From the NCBI GenBank assembly GCA_963806685.1, contig CAWDZB010000006.1, positions 1-64,000 on the forward strand: a DNA stretch of 64,000 nucleotides, read 5' to 3'. The stretch is from DDH964 sp963806685 (GTDB taxonomy: Bacteria > Desulfobacterota > Desulfuromonadia > Desulfuromonadales > DDH964). Below the pieces are notes generated by a model. That model searched no databases, was not told where the DNA came from, and was given only the letters and a program-made list of their open reading frames with translations. Shown here piece by piece: positions 35,816 through 43,826 of this stretch. The first letter of the stretch is position 1. Each line of letters opens with the position of its first letter. The position numbers and the translations under genes were made by a program.

Positions 35816-36697
35816 CTATTTCCCAAAATTTCCAATGCTCTTGGCGACCAGGACGTCACAGGGTGGGTTTGTCAGGATGCTTAGCGCCGTACCTCCGAGT
35901 TTATCTATTGTAAAGCCGCCGGCACTACCATGTGCGCCAATAGCGATCAGGTCTGGCTTCAACGCAGCAGCTTCCTGGGTCAGACAGGAGTAAGTTGCTC
36001 CATCAGCTGTCCAGTAGCGGAACCGTTCTGGGGAGACGCCAAATTTCTTCAGGAATTTCTGGTGCTCTTTGACGAATTTTTCCAACTGTTCTTCTTCGCT
36101 TTTTTTTATCATGTCGCCATGCCAGTGCCTGATTGTGTCTCCGATGCTAGTGTCGGGAATTTCGTAACAATGAAACAGGTGAAAAACCCCGTCATGGACC
36201 AGTTCAAGGGCTATTTGAAAAGCCCTTCTTGAGCCAGGCAAGAAATCCGTGCCGATCAAAACAGTCTTGTAATCACCTACAGCTTTGTTTTTAACCATCA
36301 AGACCGGAGTGATTCCCTTGCGGACGACTCTTTCAATCGTGGTTCCGATAAACATATCTCGAAACCTAGATTTTCCATGCATCCCCATAACAATCAGGGC
36401 AGACTTTACCTTTTCGGCATGTTTGATGATTTCCAGAAAAACTTCTCCGCCTTCAATGATGGTAATCGAGTATTGAATGCCTTCTGCTTCCGGATAGCAC
36501 GACAGGTAATTTTTGACGGCATCCTCGGAATCCTGCTTTAAGGAGGAAAACCTGCTCTTCTGGTCTGCATGCGAATAAGACGGGCAAATATGAAGAATAT
36601 GAAGTTTGGTTTTCATCATTGCCGTCAATTTTATCGCTCTCTCAAACGCACGATCACTTTGGCTTGTGAGATCGGTGGCCAGCATGAGATTTTTCAT
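35816..36697 (-). CDS. Tandem universal stress protein
   Basis: 293 residues with two UspA domains. Domain 1 (1-145) has the ATP loop GMHGKSRFRDMFIGTT (G-x2-G-x9-G-T) and domain 2 has IGAHGSAGGFTIDKLGGTA. Cytoplasmic ATP-binding stress protein. ATG 36697 has GGAGG five bases upstream; the longer frame is unsupported. Cotranscribed with the alarmone synthetase gene, suggesting a shared starvation or stress response. Confidence 0.9.
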   Translation of the reverse strand: MKNLMLATDLTSQSDRAFERAIKLTAMMKTKLHILHICPSYSHADQKSRFSSLKQDSEDAVKNYLSCYPEAEGIQYSITIIEGGEVFLEIIKHAEKVKSALIVMGMHGKSRFRDMFIGTTIERVVRKGITPVLMVKNKAVGDYKTVLIGTDFLPGSRRAFQIALELVHDGVFHLFHCYEIPDTSIGDTIRHWHGDMIKKSEEEQLEKFVKEHQKFLKKFGVSPERFRYWTADGATYSCLTQEAAALKPDLIAIGAHGSAGGFTIDKLGGTALSILTNPPCDVLVAKSIGNFGK

Positions 36698-36736
36698 TTT
36701 TACCTCCGTCACCAAACGAATTGCGTCTATTATCAA

Positions 36737-36939
36737 GGATGCCTTCGCGTCTGTAGCGTCCGGCGATCCTGGCCGATGCCCATGAAGTTCAGGTCGGCAG
36801 TGAGGTGGCCATCGGTGCGATGGAGTCTAGCAGCCATTCCCATGCTCCCATCCGTTGGTTAACGTTAATCGATCCTCTCTCGTTGTCAAAAGACCACCTG
36901 CCGGGGCAATATTCACCGACACGGCTTTGGCAATTTTTC
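36737..36939. other. Gene-free leader region upstream of the universal stress protein gene
   Basis: Part of a 356-bp interval (36737-37092). Contains a 10-bp palindrome TTAACGTTAA at 36859-36868, a possible operator, and leads into structured repeat copy B. Short frames here look accidental. Confidence 0.4.
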
Positions 36940-37021
36940 GCTCCCGAGGGCCTGCCTCCCCAGTCCGGGGATGCGTTCCTCCATTTGCCTGATGGGTCGA
37001 GAAGAGTTGGAGCATCAGGCC
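36940..37021. repeat. Structured repeat, copy B
   Basis: Second copy of the motif at 34496. The block 36940-36986 aligns with copy A. GGCCTG 36949-36954 can pair with CAGGCC 37016-37021, and CCTGATG near 36988 can compete by pairing with CATCAGG. It lies about 70 bp before the flavocytochrome start (plus strand) or about 240 bp before the universal stress protein start (minus strand). Confidence 0.45.
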
Positions 37022-37092
37022 GCGGTGAGCGGGAAAAAGAAAAGATCTTCAACCCGCAGCCTTCTTGAAAAGAGGCCGATAAAGGTCCCGCG

Positions 37093-38460
37093 GTGAAGGC
37101 CAATCTTGATAGTTGTGAAGATACTGCTTTATTAGTACCCATGATAAGCAACTTCCCCCGCGGCGTTTTCTGGAGCGTATTCTACCTGGCCTTGGTGACG
37201 GCCCCACTGTTCGCCCTGCTGCTCGGGCCGATGCCGGAGGGAAGCGGCTTCTGGACCGACCTGTCGCTGGCCCTGGGATACGCGGGAATGGCCATGATGG
37301 CGGTGATGTTCATGCTTACCGCCCGCTTTCATCAGGCGACCGCCCCTTTCGGCATCGATCTCATTTATTATTTTCATCGCCTGACCGCCCTGGCGGCTTT
37401 TCTCTTCGTTCTCGCCCATCCGGTCATCCTGGTGGCGGAGGAGCCCGCTCTGCTCTCTTTCCTTCGCCCCGGTTTCATCCCCTGGCACCTCGGCAGCGGG
37501 GTGTGCTCGTTTTTACTACTGGCGGCCCTCATGGCCACCTCCCTCTGGCGCAAGTCCCTGGGCATCCACTATGACGGATGGCGATTGGGTCACATGATGC
37601 TGGCGGTCGCCGCCATGGTACTTGCCGCCGCCCACATCGCCGGGACGGGACACTTCAGTGCAGTCCCCTGGAAAAGAGGCTTGTGGGTGGTCATCGCCCT
37701 GTCCTGCGTCATAGTCATCCTCTATGTCCGAGTGGTCAGGCCCCTGCAGATGATTCGGCGCCCTTATCGGGTGAAGCATGTCATCGCCGAGGCCGGCAGC
37801 GCCTGGACCCTGGTGCTGCTCCCCGAAGGGCATGGCGGATTTCGTTTCCTGCCGGGGCAGTTCGCCTGGTTAACTCTGTGGAGTTCGCCTTTCGCCATGA
37901 AGGAGCACCCCTTCTCCATCTCGTCGAGCGCGCAAACAACCGGGGAGTTACACTTCACCATCAAGGAGTTGGGGGACTTCACCCGCCGCGTTAAGACCGT
38001 AACTCCCGGCACCGTTGCCTATCTCGACGGACCTTACGGCTCTTTCTCGGTGGATCGTCTTCCGGCGGCCGGCTATGTCTTCGTCGCCGGGGGCGTGGGT
38101 ATCGCCCCGATCATGAGCATGCTGCGCACACTCGATCAACGAAACGACAGCCGACCGCTCATGCTCTTCTATGCCTATCACACCCTGGAACGGATGACTT
38201 TCCGGGAGGAGTTGGAAAGCCTTTCCGACCGAATCAATTTGCACATCGTCTGGGTCTTGAGCGAGCCGCCTGCAGACTGGCAGGGAGAGCGCGGTTTCCT
38301 ACGGGAGGAGATCTTCGCCAGGCATCTTCCAGCCAACAAAGGGACACGGGAATACTTTGTATGCGGGCCAACCCCCATGATTGAAGTAGTGGAGTGGGCC
38401 CTGTCGCGCCAGGGCATTCCTCTAGCCAGGATTCACTCGGAATTGTTCGACCTCGTATAG
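37093..38460 (+). CDS. Ferric-reductase-like flavocytochrome (FRD/FNR domains)
   Basis: 455 residues. Six TM helices (about 20-220) of the ferric reductase-like domain, with heme-ligand histidines in YYFHRLTAL, LAHPVILV, LGHMMLAVAA and AAHIAG. FAD domain about 235-335 with KEHPFSISSS; NAD(P) domain with VAGGVGIAPIMSML and the C-terminal CGPTPMIE. It would move electrons from NAD(P)H across the membrane to metal, oxygen or another acceptor. Start GTG 37093 has AAAGG upstream; ATG 37141 is an alternative without an RBS. Confidence 0.85.
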   Translation: MKANLDSCEDTALLVPMISNFPRGVFWSVFYLALVTAPLFALLLGPMPEGSGFWTDLSLALGYAGMAMMAVMFMLTARFHQATAPFGIDLIYYFHRLTALAAFLFVLAHPVILVAEEPALLSFLRPGFIPWHLGSGVCSFLLLAALMATSLWRKSLGIHYDGWRLGHMMLAVAAMVLAAAHIAGTGHFSAVPWKRGLWVVIALSCVIVILYVRVVRPLQMIRRPYRVKHVIAEAGSAWTLVLLPEGHGGFRFLPGQFAWLTLWSSPFAMKEHPFSISSSAQTTGELHFTIKELGDFTRRVKTVTPGTVAYLDGPYGSFSVDRLPAAGYVFVAGGVGIAPIMSMLRTLDQRNDSRPLMLFYAYHTLERMTFREELESLSDRINLHIVWVLSEPPADWQGERGFLREEIFARHLPANKGTREYFVCGPTPMIEVVEWALSRQGIPLARIHSELFDLV

Positions 38461-38472
38461 AGGGGATGGGCA

Positions 38473-38568
38473 ATGCGCCTTCTGCTCGCCAAAATACTGG
38501 CCGCTTTTTCTTCGCTGTTGCTTTTGCTGCTGGCGGCGCTCTTTGCCTGGCTGCTGAACCGGCCTTGA
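38473..38568 (+). CDS. 31-residue single-TM small membrane protein
   Basis: MRLLLAK then a run of about 20 Leu/Ala/Phe residues ending WLLNRP. One TM helix with positive N terminus. GAGGGG lies seven bases before the ATG, and the gene follows the flavocytochrome stop by 12 bp, so it is probably cotranscribed and may be a small accessory subunit. Composition alone cannot prove function. Confidence 0.5.
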   Translation: MRLLLAKILAAFSSLLLLLLAALFAWLLNRP

Positions 38569-38639
38569 TTACCACAGCTCGGCCGGCCGCTTCAGGCGAT
38601 CGCTTCTCCCACTACCAAAACGGATGGGAACCGGGAAGC

Positions 38640-38978
38640 TCACGCCTCCTTATCTATATACCCTCGGACTCCTTCGAATCGCGTAGGTTCACTCCCACCC
38701 CTCCCCTCCACTTCCACCACCACAAACCGTTTGGCTTCAGGCAAAATGGCTTTAACCAACTGGGTGCACATTTCTGAATCCATGGCACCTGAACGCAGCA
38801 GAGCAAAATTATTCTGGACCATCCGGTTCAGGTTGGCAGAAGTAACTTTGGCTGCATCTGCATCCTTGGTTTTCAACGAGACTCGGAGTATTCGGGTAGG
38901 AAAAAAACTTGAGAGATCGGAAGGAATTTTGATGCGGTAGTAGTAGGTGTGGTTGCGTTTCCAAAGGTAGGAAAGCAT
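38640..38978 (-). pseudogene. N-terminal remnant of a phage-type integrase
   Basis: 112 residues. MLSYLWKRNHTYYYRIKIPSDL resembles the N-terminal arm-binding/DUF6538 region that opens many tyrosine site-specific integrases. The SAM-like and catalytic domains are missing; the frame ends at 38640. Upstream are AATCCAACTC/GAGTTGGATT inverted arms and a CTCCTGT-TATC-ACAGGAG hairpin (39049-39066). Suggests a decayed integrated element. Confidence 0.6.
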
Positions 38979-39370
38979 AAATCCAACTCCTCAAGGTTAC
39001 CCAGCGGTATCACAGCTGGCATCACACAAGAAGAGTTGGATTCATAAGCTCCTGTTATCACAGGAGTATTACTTGATGGTGCCCAAGGGGAGATTCAAAG
39101 CAGAGGGTCTAAGCAACTGAAATCACTTACATACCCTACGACTAGGTTACTCGCTACGGGGCATCATCTGCAACCTATCTGCAACCAAACGTCACTATTC
39201 TCCATATTTATAAACCCAAGCCACAGAGTCCCTGGTTAATTAAATCCGCCTCCCCGCCTTGGACGTTATTCGAACCATTTTTTCGTTGCCCAAGGAGAAA
39301 ACCAGGTAGAACCACAACGGTTCTAACTGAAGAATTCCCTATATTTTGTGAAAACTTATCTTCTCCTCAC
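38979..39370. other. Gene-free interval with palindromes
   Basis: About 390 bp. Holds the inverted arms and hairpin described for the integrase remnant. No tRNA or open frame was recognised, so no attachment site can be named. Confidence 0.4.
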
Positions 39371-40264
39371 TTATCCCCATCGCCAGAGCGCCACAACAAA
39401 AATGATCGCCAATACCAAACCAAGGTTCAGATAAGCCATAGCGAAAAAGAGCCTTTTCGGAGCCGAATTCTGGGAGCCATCAGAACGGGATAGCCGTCCG
39501 ACCTCGGGAAGCTGCAGGATGCGGTCCTCGCCATGTGGTGCCTGACCCAGTGCTTCGGTTAGGTCGCAACCTGCGGGGTGCCGTCGCATGTGCCGGCCAC
39601 CCTGCCAGAGCTTACTTCCAGAGGCATCAAAAATCCGATCACGATAGGCAAAGTAGTTTGGTCTTCCCTCCTTGCCATCGCAGCGACTCAACTGCTCCGG
39701 AGTAAAGTCTCCGCTGGCCGCCGCCAATCCGCCCCCGCCTTTCAGGCGTGGTCCCACGATCAGCACTGCAATCAACGCGCAGATCACCATCACTAGAAAC
39801 AGTCCGATCTTGATCAGCAATAAAATGCCGAAGTGGGTGTGTAGCAGGGTGTGGAATGAATTGACGCGATAAGCTGTTAGAATCCCGCCGGTAACAGCCA
39901 TCACGGCCATGGATACCAAACCCACTCTTACTTCACCTCTCGGCAAACCGGAAGAGGCATAGGCCGGCTTCAATACAAGGTGTACGTAGAGGATGGTGCC
40001 AAACCAAAAGATCGCTGTCAGTAAATGCAGAAAGCCTATTGTAAAACGAAAGATCCTAGATGGTGTGGTTAGGCCCGTAGAATCGCCACCCTTTTCCCGT
40101 TGGGCGAAAAATGCTTGCCCGGCTAAGGTCAACTCGCCCCCGCCGGCCGGATCAAGATGGCAGAAACTACACTTTTTACCGGTCTGCCGAGCGAACTCTT
40201 CGGTAGAGTGCGCCAAGCTGGCAGTACCAAAAAGTAGCAAAATTATAAGTAATAATCGGCACAT
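39371..40264 (-). CDS. CxxCH heme–CopD-like–cytochrome b5-like fusion protein
   Basis: 297 residues. Signal peptide 1-18. CSFCHLDPAGGG is a c-type heme site near residue 33. Residues 72-170 form three or four TM helices like the CopD/DUF membrane domain. Residues about 185-260 read YFAYRDRIFDASGSKLWQGG, then RHPAGCDLTEAL and APHG, a cytochrome b5-like heme domain. A final TM helix ends in WRWG. Likely a membrane electron carrier; partner unknown. Monocistronic, RBS AAGG. Confidence 0.7.
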   Translation of the reverse strand: MCRLLLIILLLFGTASLAHSTEEFARQTGKKCSFCHLDPAGGGELTLAGQAFFAQREKGGDSTGLTTPSRIFRFTIGFLHLLTAIFWFGTILYVHLVLKPAYASSGLPRGEVRVGLVSMAVMAVTGGILTAYRVNSFHTLLHTHFGILLLIKIGLFLVMVICALIAVLIVGPRLKGGGGLAAASGDFTPEQLSRCDGKEGRPNYFAYRDRIFDASGSKLWQGGRHMRRHPAGCDLTEALGQAPHGEDRILQLPEVGRLSRSDGSQNSAPKRLFFAMAYLNLGLVLAIIFVVALWRWG

Positions 40265-40828
40265 GCCGACCTTATAACCAAGATAACCCTTCCTGTCAAC
40301 AGCTAACCTGGTTTCACAAACGACCTAGAGAGGAATGCCTCCACTTCCAATTTTCATAATCGGGTTGGTATTCAAAGCGTGCCACCTGTCAACCTGTCCT
40401 CAGAGGCCAGACACTGTTAGTCGGGTGGGGTCTCCAGCCAACAGCGAGCCCGTTCTTTTGCGGTCATGCGAAAAAGCTTGGAGGGAAGAGTGAGCCGACA
40501 CAAGGATCGGGGTACGACGCCAATAGGTGTCATTAGGCCTGAGAAGCCTTCTCAACCCGATAGGGAAAAGCTATAAGGATCAGCAGTCCCCTCCATCACT
40601 AGCACCTTATGGAGGTAGAACAAAAAGAATGACCTAAATCAAGGAAGAGATTTTCCTCTGCTGGTAAAAACAACAGAACCAACCGCTGGGAGACTTTATC
40701 GTTCGCCAGCACTAGCAACGATAGGGATAACCATCCAAATACTCGGAAATGGTTACCCCCCCTTCTTCCAGGAAGTTAGCTCTACCTCAACCTAAATTCA
40801 GTTATCTGTTCAAAAAGGAGTTCGACGT
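40265..40828. other. 560-bp gene-free interval with a perfect dyad
   Basis: Low coding potential in all frames. Contains TGAGAAG-C-CTTCTCA at 40540-40554 and several smaller inverted repeats between 40430 and 40620. Could be a non-coding RNA or remnant; I do not recognise it. Confidence 0.4.
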
Positions 40829-41398
40829 TTGAACCAAAGACACATGCAAATCCTCTTGCGGCGGCATGTCTGTGTTCGCCGGCGCCTGGGCCGGCTGCCA
40901 CGCCGGTTCCGGGTCCCGCTACGCGGGGAACATCCTCCATTGTCCCTGCGCTCCTCGTTCTGGAGCCTGCTCAGCGGCACTCTGGGCATCCTGGCCATCG
41001 CTGGCATCACCCGACTGGTCGGCCACCCCCTGCTGATCGGCTCCTTCGGCGCCTCGACGGTTCTTTTGTTCAGTACCCCCGACTCGGCCCTCACCCAGCC
41101 GCGCAACCTGATCGGCGGCCACGTCATTTCCGCGATCGTGGCCACGGTCCTGGTCGCCCTGTTCGGTTCCAGTCCCCTGATCATGGCGCTGGCCGTGGGC
41201 CTGGCGATTTTCCTGATGGACCTGACCCATACCACCCACCCCCCCGGCGGGGCCACCGCCCTGATCGGCGTGCAGGGTGCGGCCGGCTGGTCCTATATTC
41301 TGCTGCCGGTGGTGGCCGGCGCCCTGATTCTGCTGGCCGTGGCCCTGTTCACCAACAACATCGTTTATCACCGGCGCTATCCGGAACATTGGTTTTGA
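40829..41398 (+). CDS. HPP-family membrane protein
   Basis: 189 residues, four TM helices from about residue 45. Family motifs: LIGSFGASTVLLFSTPDS, QPRNLIGGHVISA and THPPGGATALIG. HPP proteins are implicated in nitrite transport in some organisms, otherwise unknown. An Arg-rich N terminus of about 35 residues precedes the membrane part. Start TTG 40829 has AAGGAG eight bases upstream. Confidence 0.85.
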   Translation: MNQRHMQILLRRHVCVRRRLGRLPRRFRVPLRGEHPPLSLRSSFWSLLSGTLGILAIAGITRLVGHPLLIGSFGASTVLLFSTPDSALTQPRNLIGGHVISAIVATVLVALFGSSPLIMALAVGLAIFLMDLTHTTHPPGGATALIGVQGAAGWSYILLPVVAGALILLAVALFTNNIVYHRRYPEHWF

Positions 41399-41486
41399 CC
41401 ACCCCTGGTCCGGTTGCGGCGATTTTGGGAAAGCGGGGATGAGGCTGCCTCGGGATGAAGTGTTTCCGGTTAACAGAGGATCAACA

Positions 41487-42518
41487 ATGAAGGGAACGAA
41501 AGAAAGAAACGGCCTGAATCTCCGTATCCTCATGGCCGACGCCAGCCTCTGGCGATCGCTCGTCCAGTGGGGGCTTTTCCTCTGGGTGCTGATTATCGGC
41601 GTCCGCTTCGGCCTGTTCGTGCATCAATTCGAGTCGGGAGGAGTCGCAGCCCTCTCCTCCCGGCCGCCGGGAGTGGAAGGGTTTCTCCCCATCGGCGCCT
41701 TGGTGAGCCTGAAATACTGGCTCGTCACCGGGATATTCCCCACGGTTCATCCCGCGGCCCTGGTACTGTTTCTGACCTTTCTGGCCATGAGCCTGCTGGC
41801 CAAGAAATCGTTCTGCTCCTGGCTGTGCCCGGTGGGGACCCTCTCGGAAGGTCTTTGGAAGCTCGGCCGGCACCTCTTCGGCCGCAACTTTCATCCCTGG
41901 CCATGGCTGGATGTCCTGCTGCGCGGCCTGAAGTACCTGCTGCTCCTTTTCTTTGCCAAACTCGTCCTGCTCGACATGCCTGCCGGCGCCTTGGGAGGGT
42001 TCCTGCACTCACCCTACTGGGCCATCAGCGACGTGAAGATGCTGCACTTCTTCTCGGGCATGTCGGCAGCCACCCTGGTGTGCCTCCTGGTCCTGGTTGG
42101 ACTTTCACTCCTCTACCGCAATCCCTGGTGCCGCTACCTGTGCCCCTACGGGGCCCTGCTGGGACTGCTCAGCCTGCTGAGCCCGCTGAAAATCCGCCGC
42201 CGGGAGGATGCCTGTACCGACTGCCGCCGCTGCAGCAGGGCCTGCCCGGCCCGGCTGCCCGTCCATGACAAAGGGGCGATTCACAGCCCGGAGTGCACCG
42301 GCTGCCTGACCTGCGTCGGTGCCTGCCCCGAACGGGCTCTTGCCATGGGTTTATCTGGTGAGAAAAAGTCCCTTCCCCAGTGGGCCTTCCCGCTCCTGGT
42401 CGTGGGACTTTACGCTGGAGGAGTGGCTATCGGCATGGCGACGGGACACTGGGAAACGTCACTGACTTCCCATGACTATCAACGGTTGATCCCGATGGTG
42501 AAATACCTGAGTCACTGA
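41487..42518 (+). CDS. NapH/CcoG-like membrane polyferredoxin
   Basis: 343 residues. Five or six TM helices with CSWLCPVG and CRYLCPYGAL cysteine pairs at the membrane face, then two [4Fe-4S] sites, CTDCRRCSRACP and CTGCLTCVGACP. Probably takes electrons from the quinone pool for a periplasmic or membrane reductase. No NapG or other subunit is adjacent. ATG 41487 has GAGG upstream. Follows the HPP gene by 88 bp and may be cotranscribed. Confidence 0.85.
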   Translation: MKGTKERNGLNLRILMADASLWRSLVQWGLFLWVLIIGVRFGLFVHQFESGGVAALSSRPPGVEGFLPIGALVSLKYWLVTGIFPTVHPAALVLFLTFLAMSLLAKKSFCSWLCPVGTLSEGLWKLGRHLFGRNFHPWPWLDVLLRGLKYLLLLFFAKLVLLDMPAGALGGFLHSPYWAISDVKMLHFFSGMSAATLVCLLVLVGLSLLYRNPWCRYLCPYGALLGLLSLLSPLKIRRREDACTDCRRCSRACPARLPVHDKGAIHSPECTGCLTCVGACPERALAMGLSGEKKSLPQWAFPLLVVGLYAGGVAIGMATGHWETSLTSHDYQRLIPMVKYLSH

Positions 42519-42539
42519 ATGGGTGTAACTTCATCCTGA

Positions 42540-43451
42540 TTAGGGGCCTAATTTTGAGGTTGAGACTGGCTGGCTCTTGGCGACTAAATAGTAAACCACA
42601 CCGAGTACCAAGAGCGTCCCCGCTAAAAAAAGTTGGGTAGTCAGGGGGTCATGTTGCAGTGTTGAAATCAGAATTTCCCGAATAATGGCCACGATGACCA
42701 CGCCAATGAAAATCAGGATGTTAAATCGCCCACCCTTCAAGGTCTTGATTTCGTTATCCATGAGTTCAATCATCATCCAAAGGATGAGCAGGGTCCCCAG
42801 GGCACCTAGGATTCCTTTTTCAGCTTTCCCCGAGAAAATGTGGGCAATATCCCAGAAGAAAAGGCCGACAACAGAAAGAGAAACGCCCACGAGAGCGAGC
42901 ACGAGAACCAGGTTTAGGCCATAGGTGAACCGCTCCGTGGCCTTTATAAGTTTGGATTCAAGCCGTCTGGATACGAAAACTTTTCTCAACCCCTCTTCCA
43001 TGTAGGCGGCGGTCATGATGTCAAGATTTAGATCCAGGATCTTCTGCACCGCGTCAATCATCCTTCGCCGCTCTTCCCGGTCGGCAAAATTCTCCCGGAT
43101 CATGCTGACCGTGAAGCACCTCACAATATTCATTGCAGAGTTCACGTAATGGGCGTCAAGCCCGATCCTGACGTGCACTTGGCCGATACGCTGCAGATTG
43201 CGCAGATAGTGGTTGTCATAGACCCCGCAGAAAAGATTTAAGAACCACTCGGAATGACTCTTTTTCAGCCGCTCCAGAACGCCCTCCATGGAAAGAAATG
43301 CCGCGGTTTCCGGCATCCCGAGAAGATAATCATAGAACTCATTGATCATCCGCTCCTTCTGTGCCTCGGCCAGAGGCAAGAGAGAATTCAAGGCCTCGGC
43401 CTCCTCATCCGTGAATAGGTAATGGTTCTTGATTTCCTGCATGGTGAACAT
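42540..43451 (-). CDS. Protoglobin–PsiE fusion membrane protein
   Basis: 303 residues. Residues 1-155 are a protoglobin-type sensor globin, with the proximal His expected in RIGQVHVRIGLDAHYV. Residues about 175-295 contain four TM helices and match the PsiE (phosphate-starvation-inducible E) family: MMIELMDNEIKTLKGGRFNILIFIGVV. No GGDEF, kinase or MCP output is present. Likely senses O2, NO or CO at the membrane; effect unknown. Reads leftward, convergent with the polyferredoxin gene. Confidence 0.75.
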   Translation of the reverse strand: MFTMQEIKNHYLFTDEEAEALNSLLPLAEAQKERMINEFYDYLLGMPETAAFLSMEGVLERLKKSHSEWFLNLFCGVYDNHYLRNLQRIGQVHVRIGLDAHYVNSAMNIVRCFTVSMIRENFADREERRRMIDAVQKILDLNLDIMTAAYMEEGLRKVFVSRRLESKLIKATERFTYGLNLVLVLALVGVSLSVVGLFFWDIAHIFSGKAEKGILGALGTLLILWMMIELMDNEIKTLKGGRFNILIFIGVVIVAIIREILISTLQHDPLTTQLFLAGTLLVLGVVYYLVAKSQPVSTSKLGP

Positions 43452-43741
43452 GAGGCGATTACCTCCTTCCCGTATAACTTAGGTGCTGCCAGAAGGGTTT
43501 TCCGCTCCCATAGTTTGCAATTGAATCCATGCTTGGCAAGCCTTCCTGCCGTAATAGTTGCCTCCTCTCCTGATTCCCCCTGTCTGAACCACCGGGTCAT
43601 CGGCACTGGTGACCTTACTGCTGTAAAGACGAATTAGCACCATTCCGTAATTACTTGACTGATGTGGGTGGCAGTGATTGCCCAGTACCTGGGCCCTCCC
43701 ACACGTAGCGACCAGACTAAAGATGCTTCCTCATGACATTG

Positions 43742-43784
43742 AAAAAGGAGGGTTAACCTGAAACAACAGATTAACCCTCCTTGC
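43742..43784 (-). terminator. Terminator after the first hcp
   Basis: GGAGGGTTAA/TTAACCCTCC stem with a 12-base loop; on the minus strand it runs into five T. Confidence 0.85.
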
Positions 43785-43826
43785 CTTATCGATAGTTATG
43801 CCCTGTTTTGTTCTGTTGCTCTCCGC

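Noticed and set aside
36805..37068. 87-codon frame across structured repeat B
   Set aside because: It overlaps the repeat, and copy A lacks a matching long frame (stop after a few codons), so the conservation is better explained at the nucleic-acid level.
34441..37092. Known riboswitch families (yybP-ykoY, ZTP, GEMM, Moco) as the identity of the repeated motif
   Set aside because: The conserved cores I know for these families are not found; the element is left unclassified.
40429..40640. Group II intron or 6S RNA in the gene-free block
   Set aside because: No domain V sequence or 6S core could be matched; similarity was limited to a few bases.
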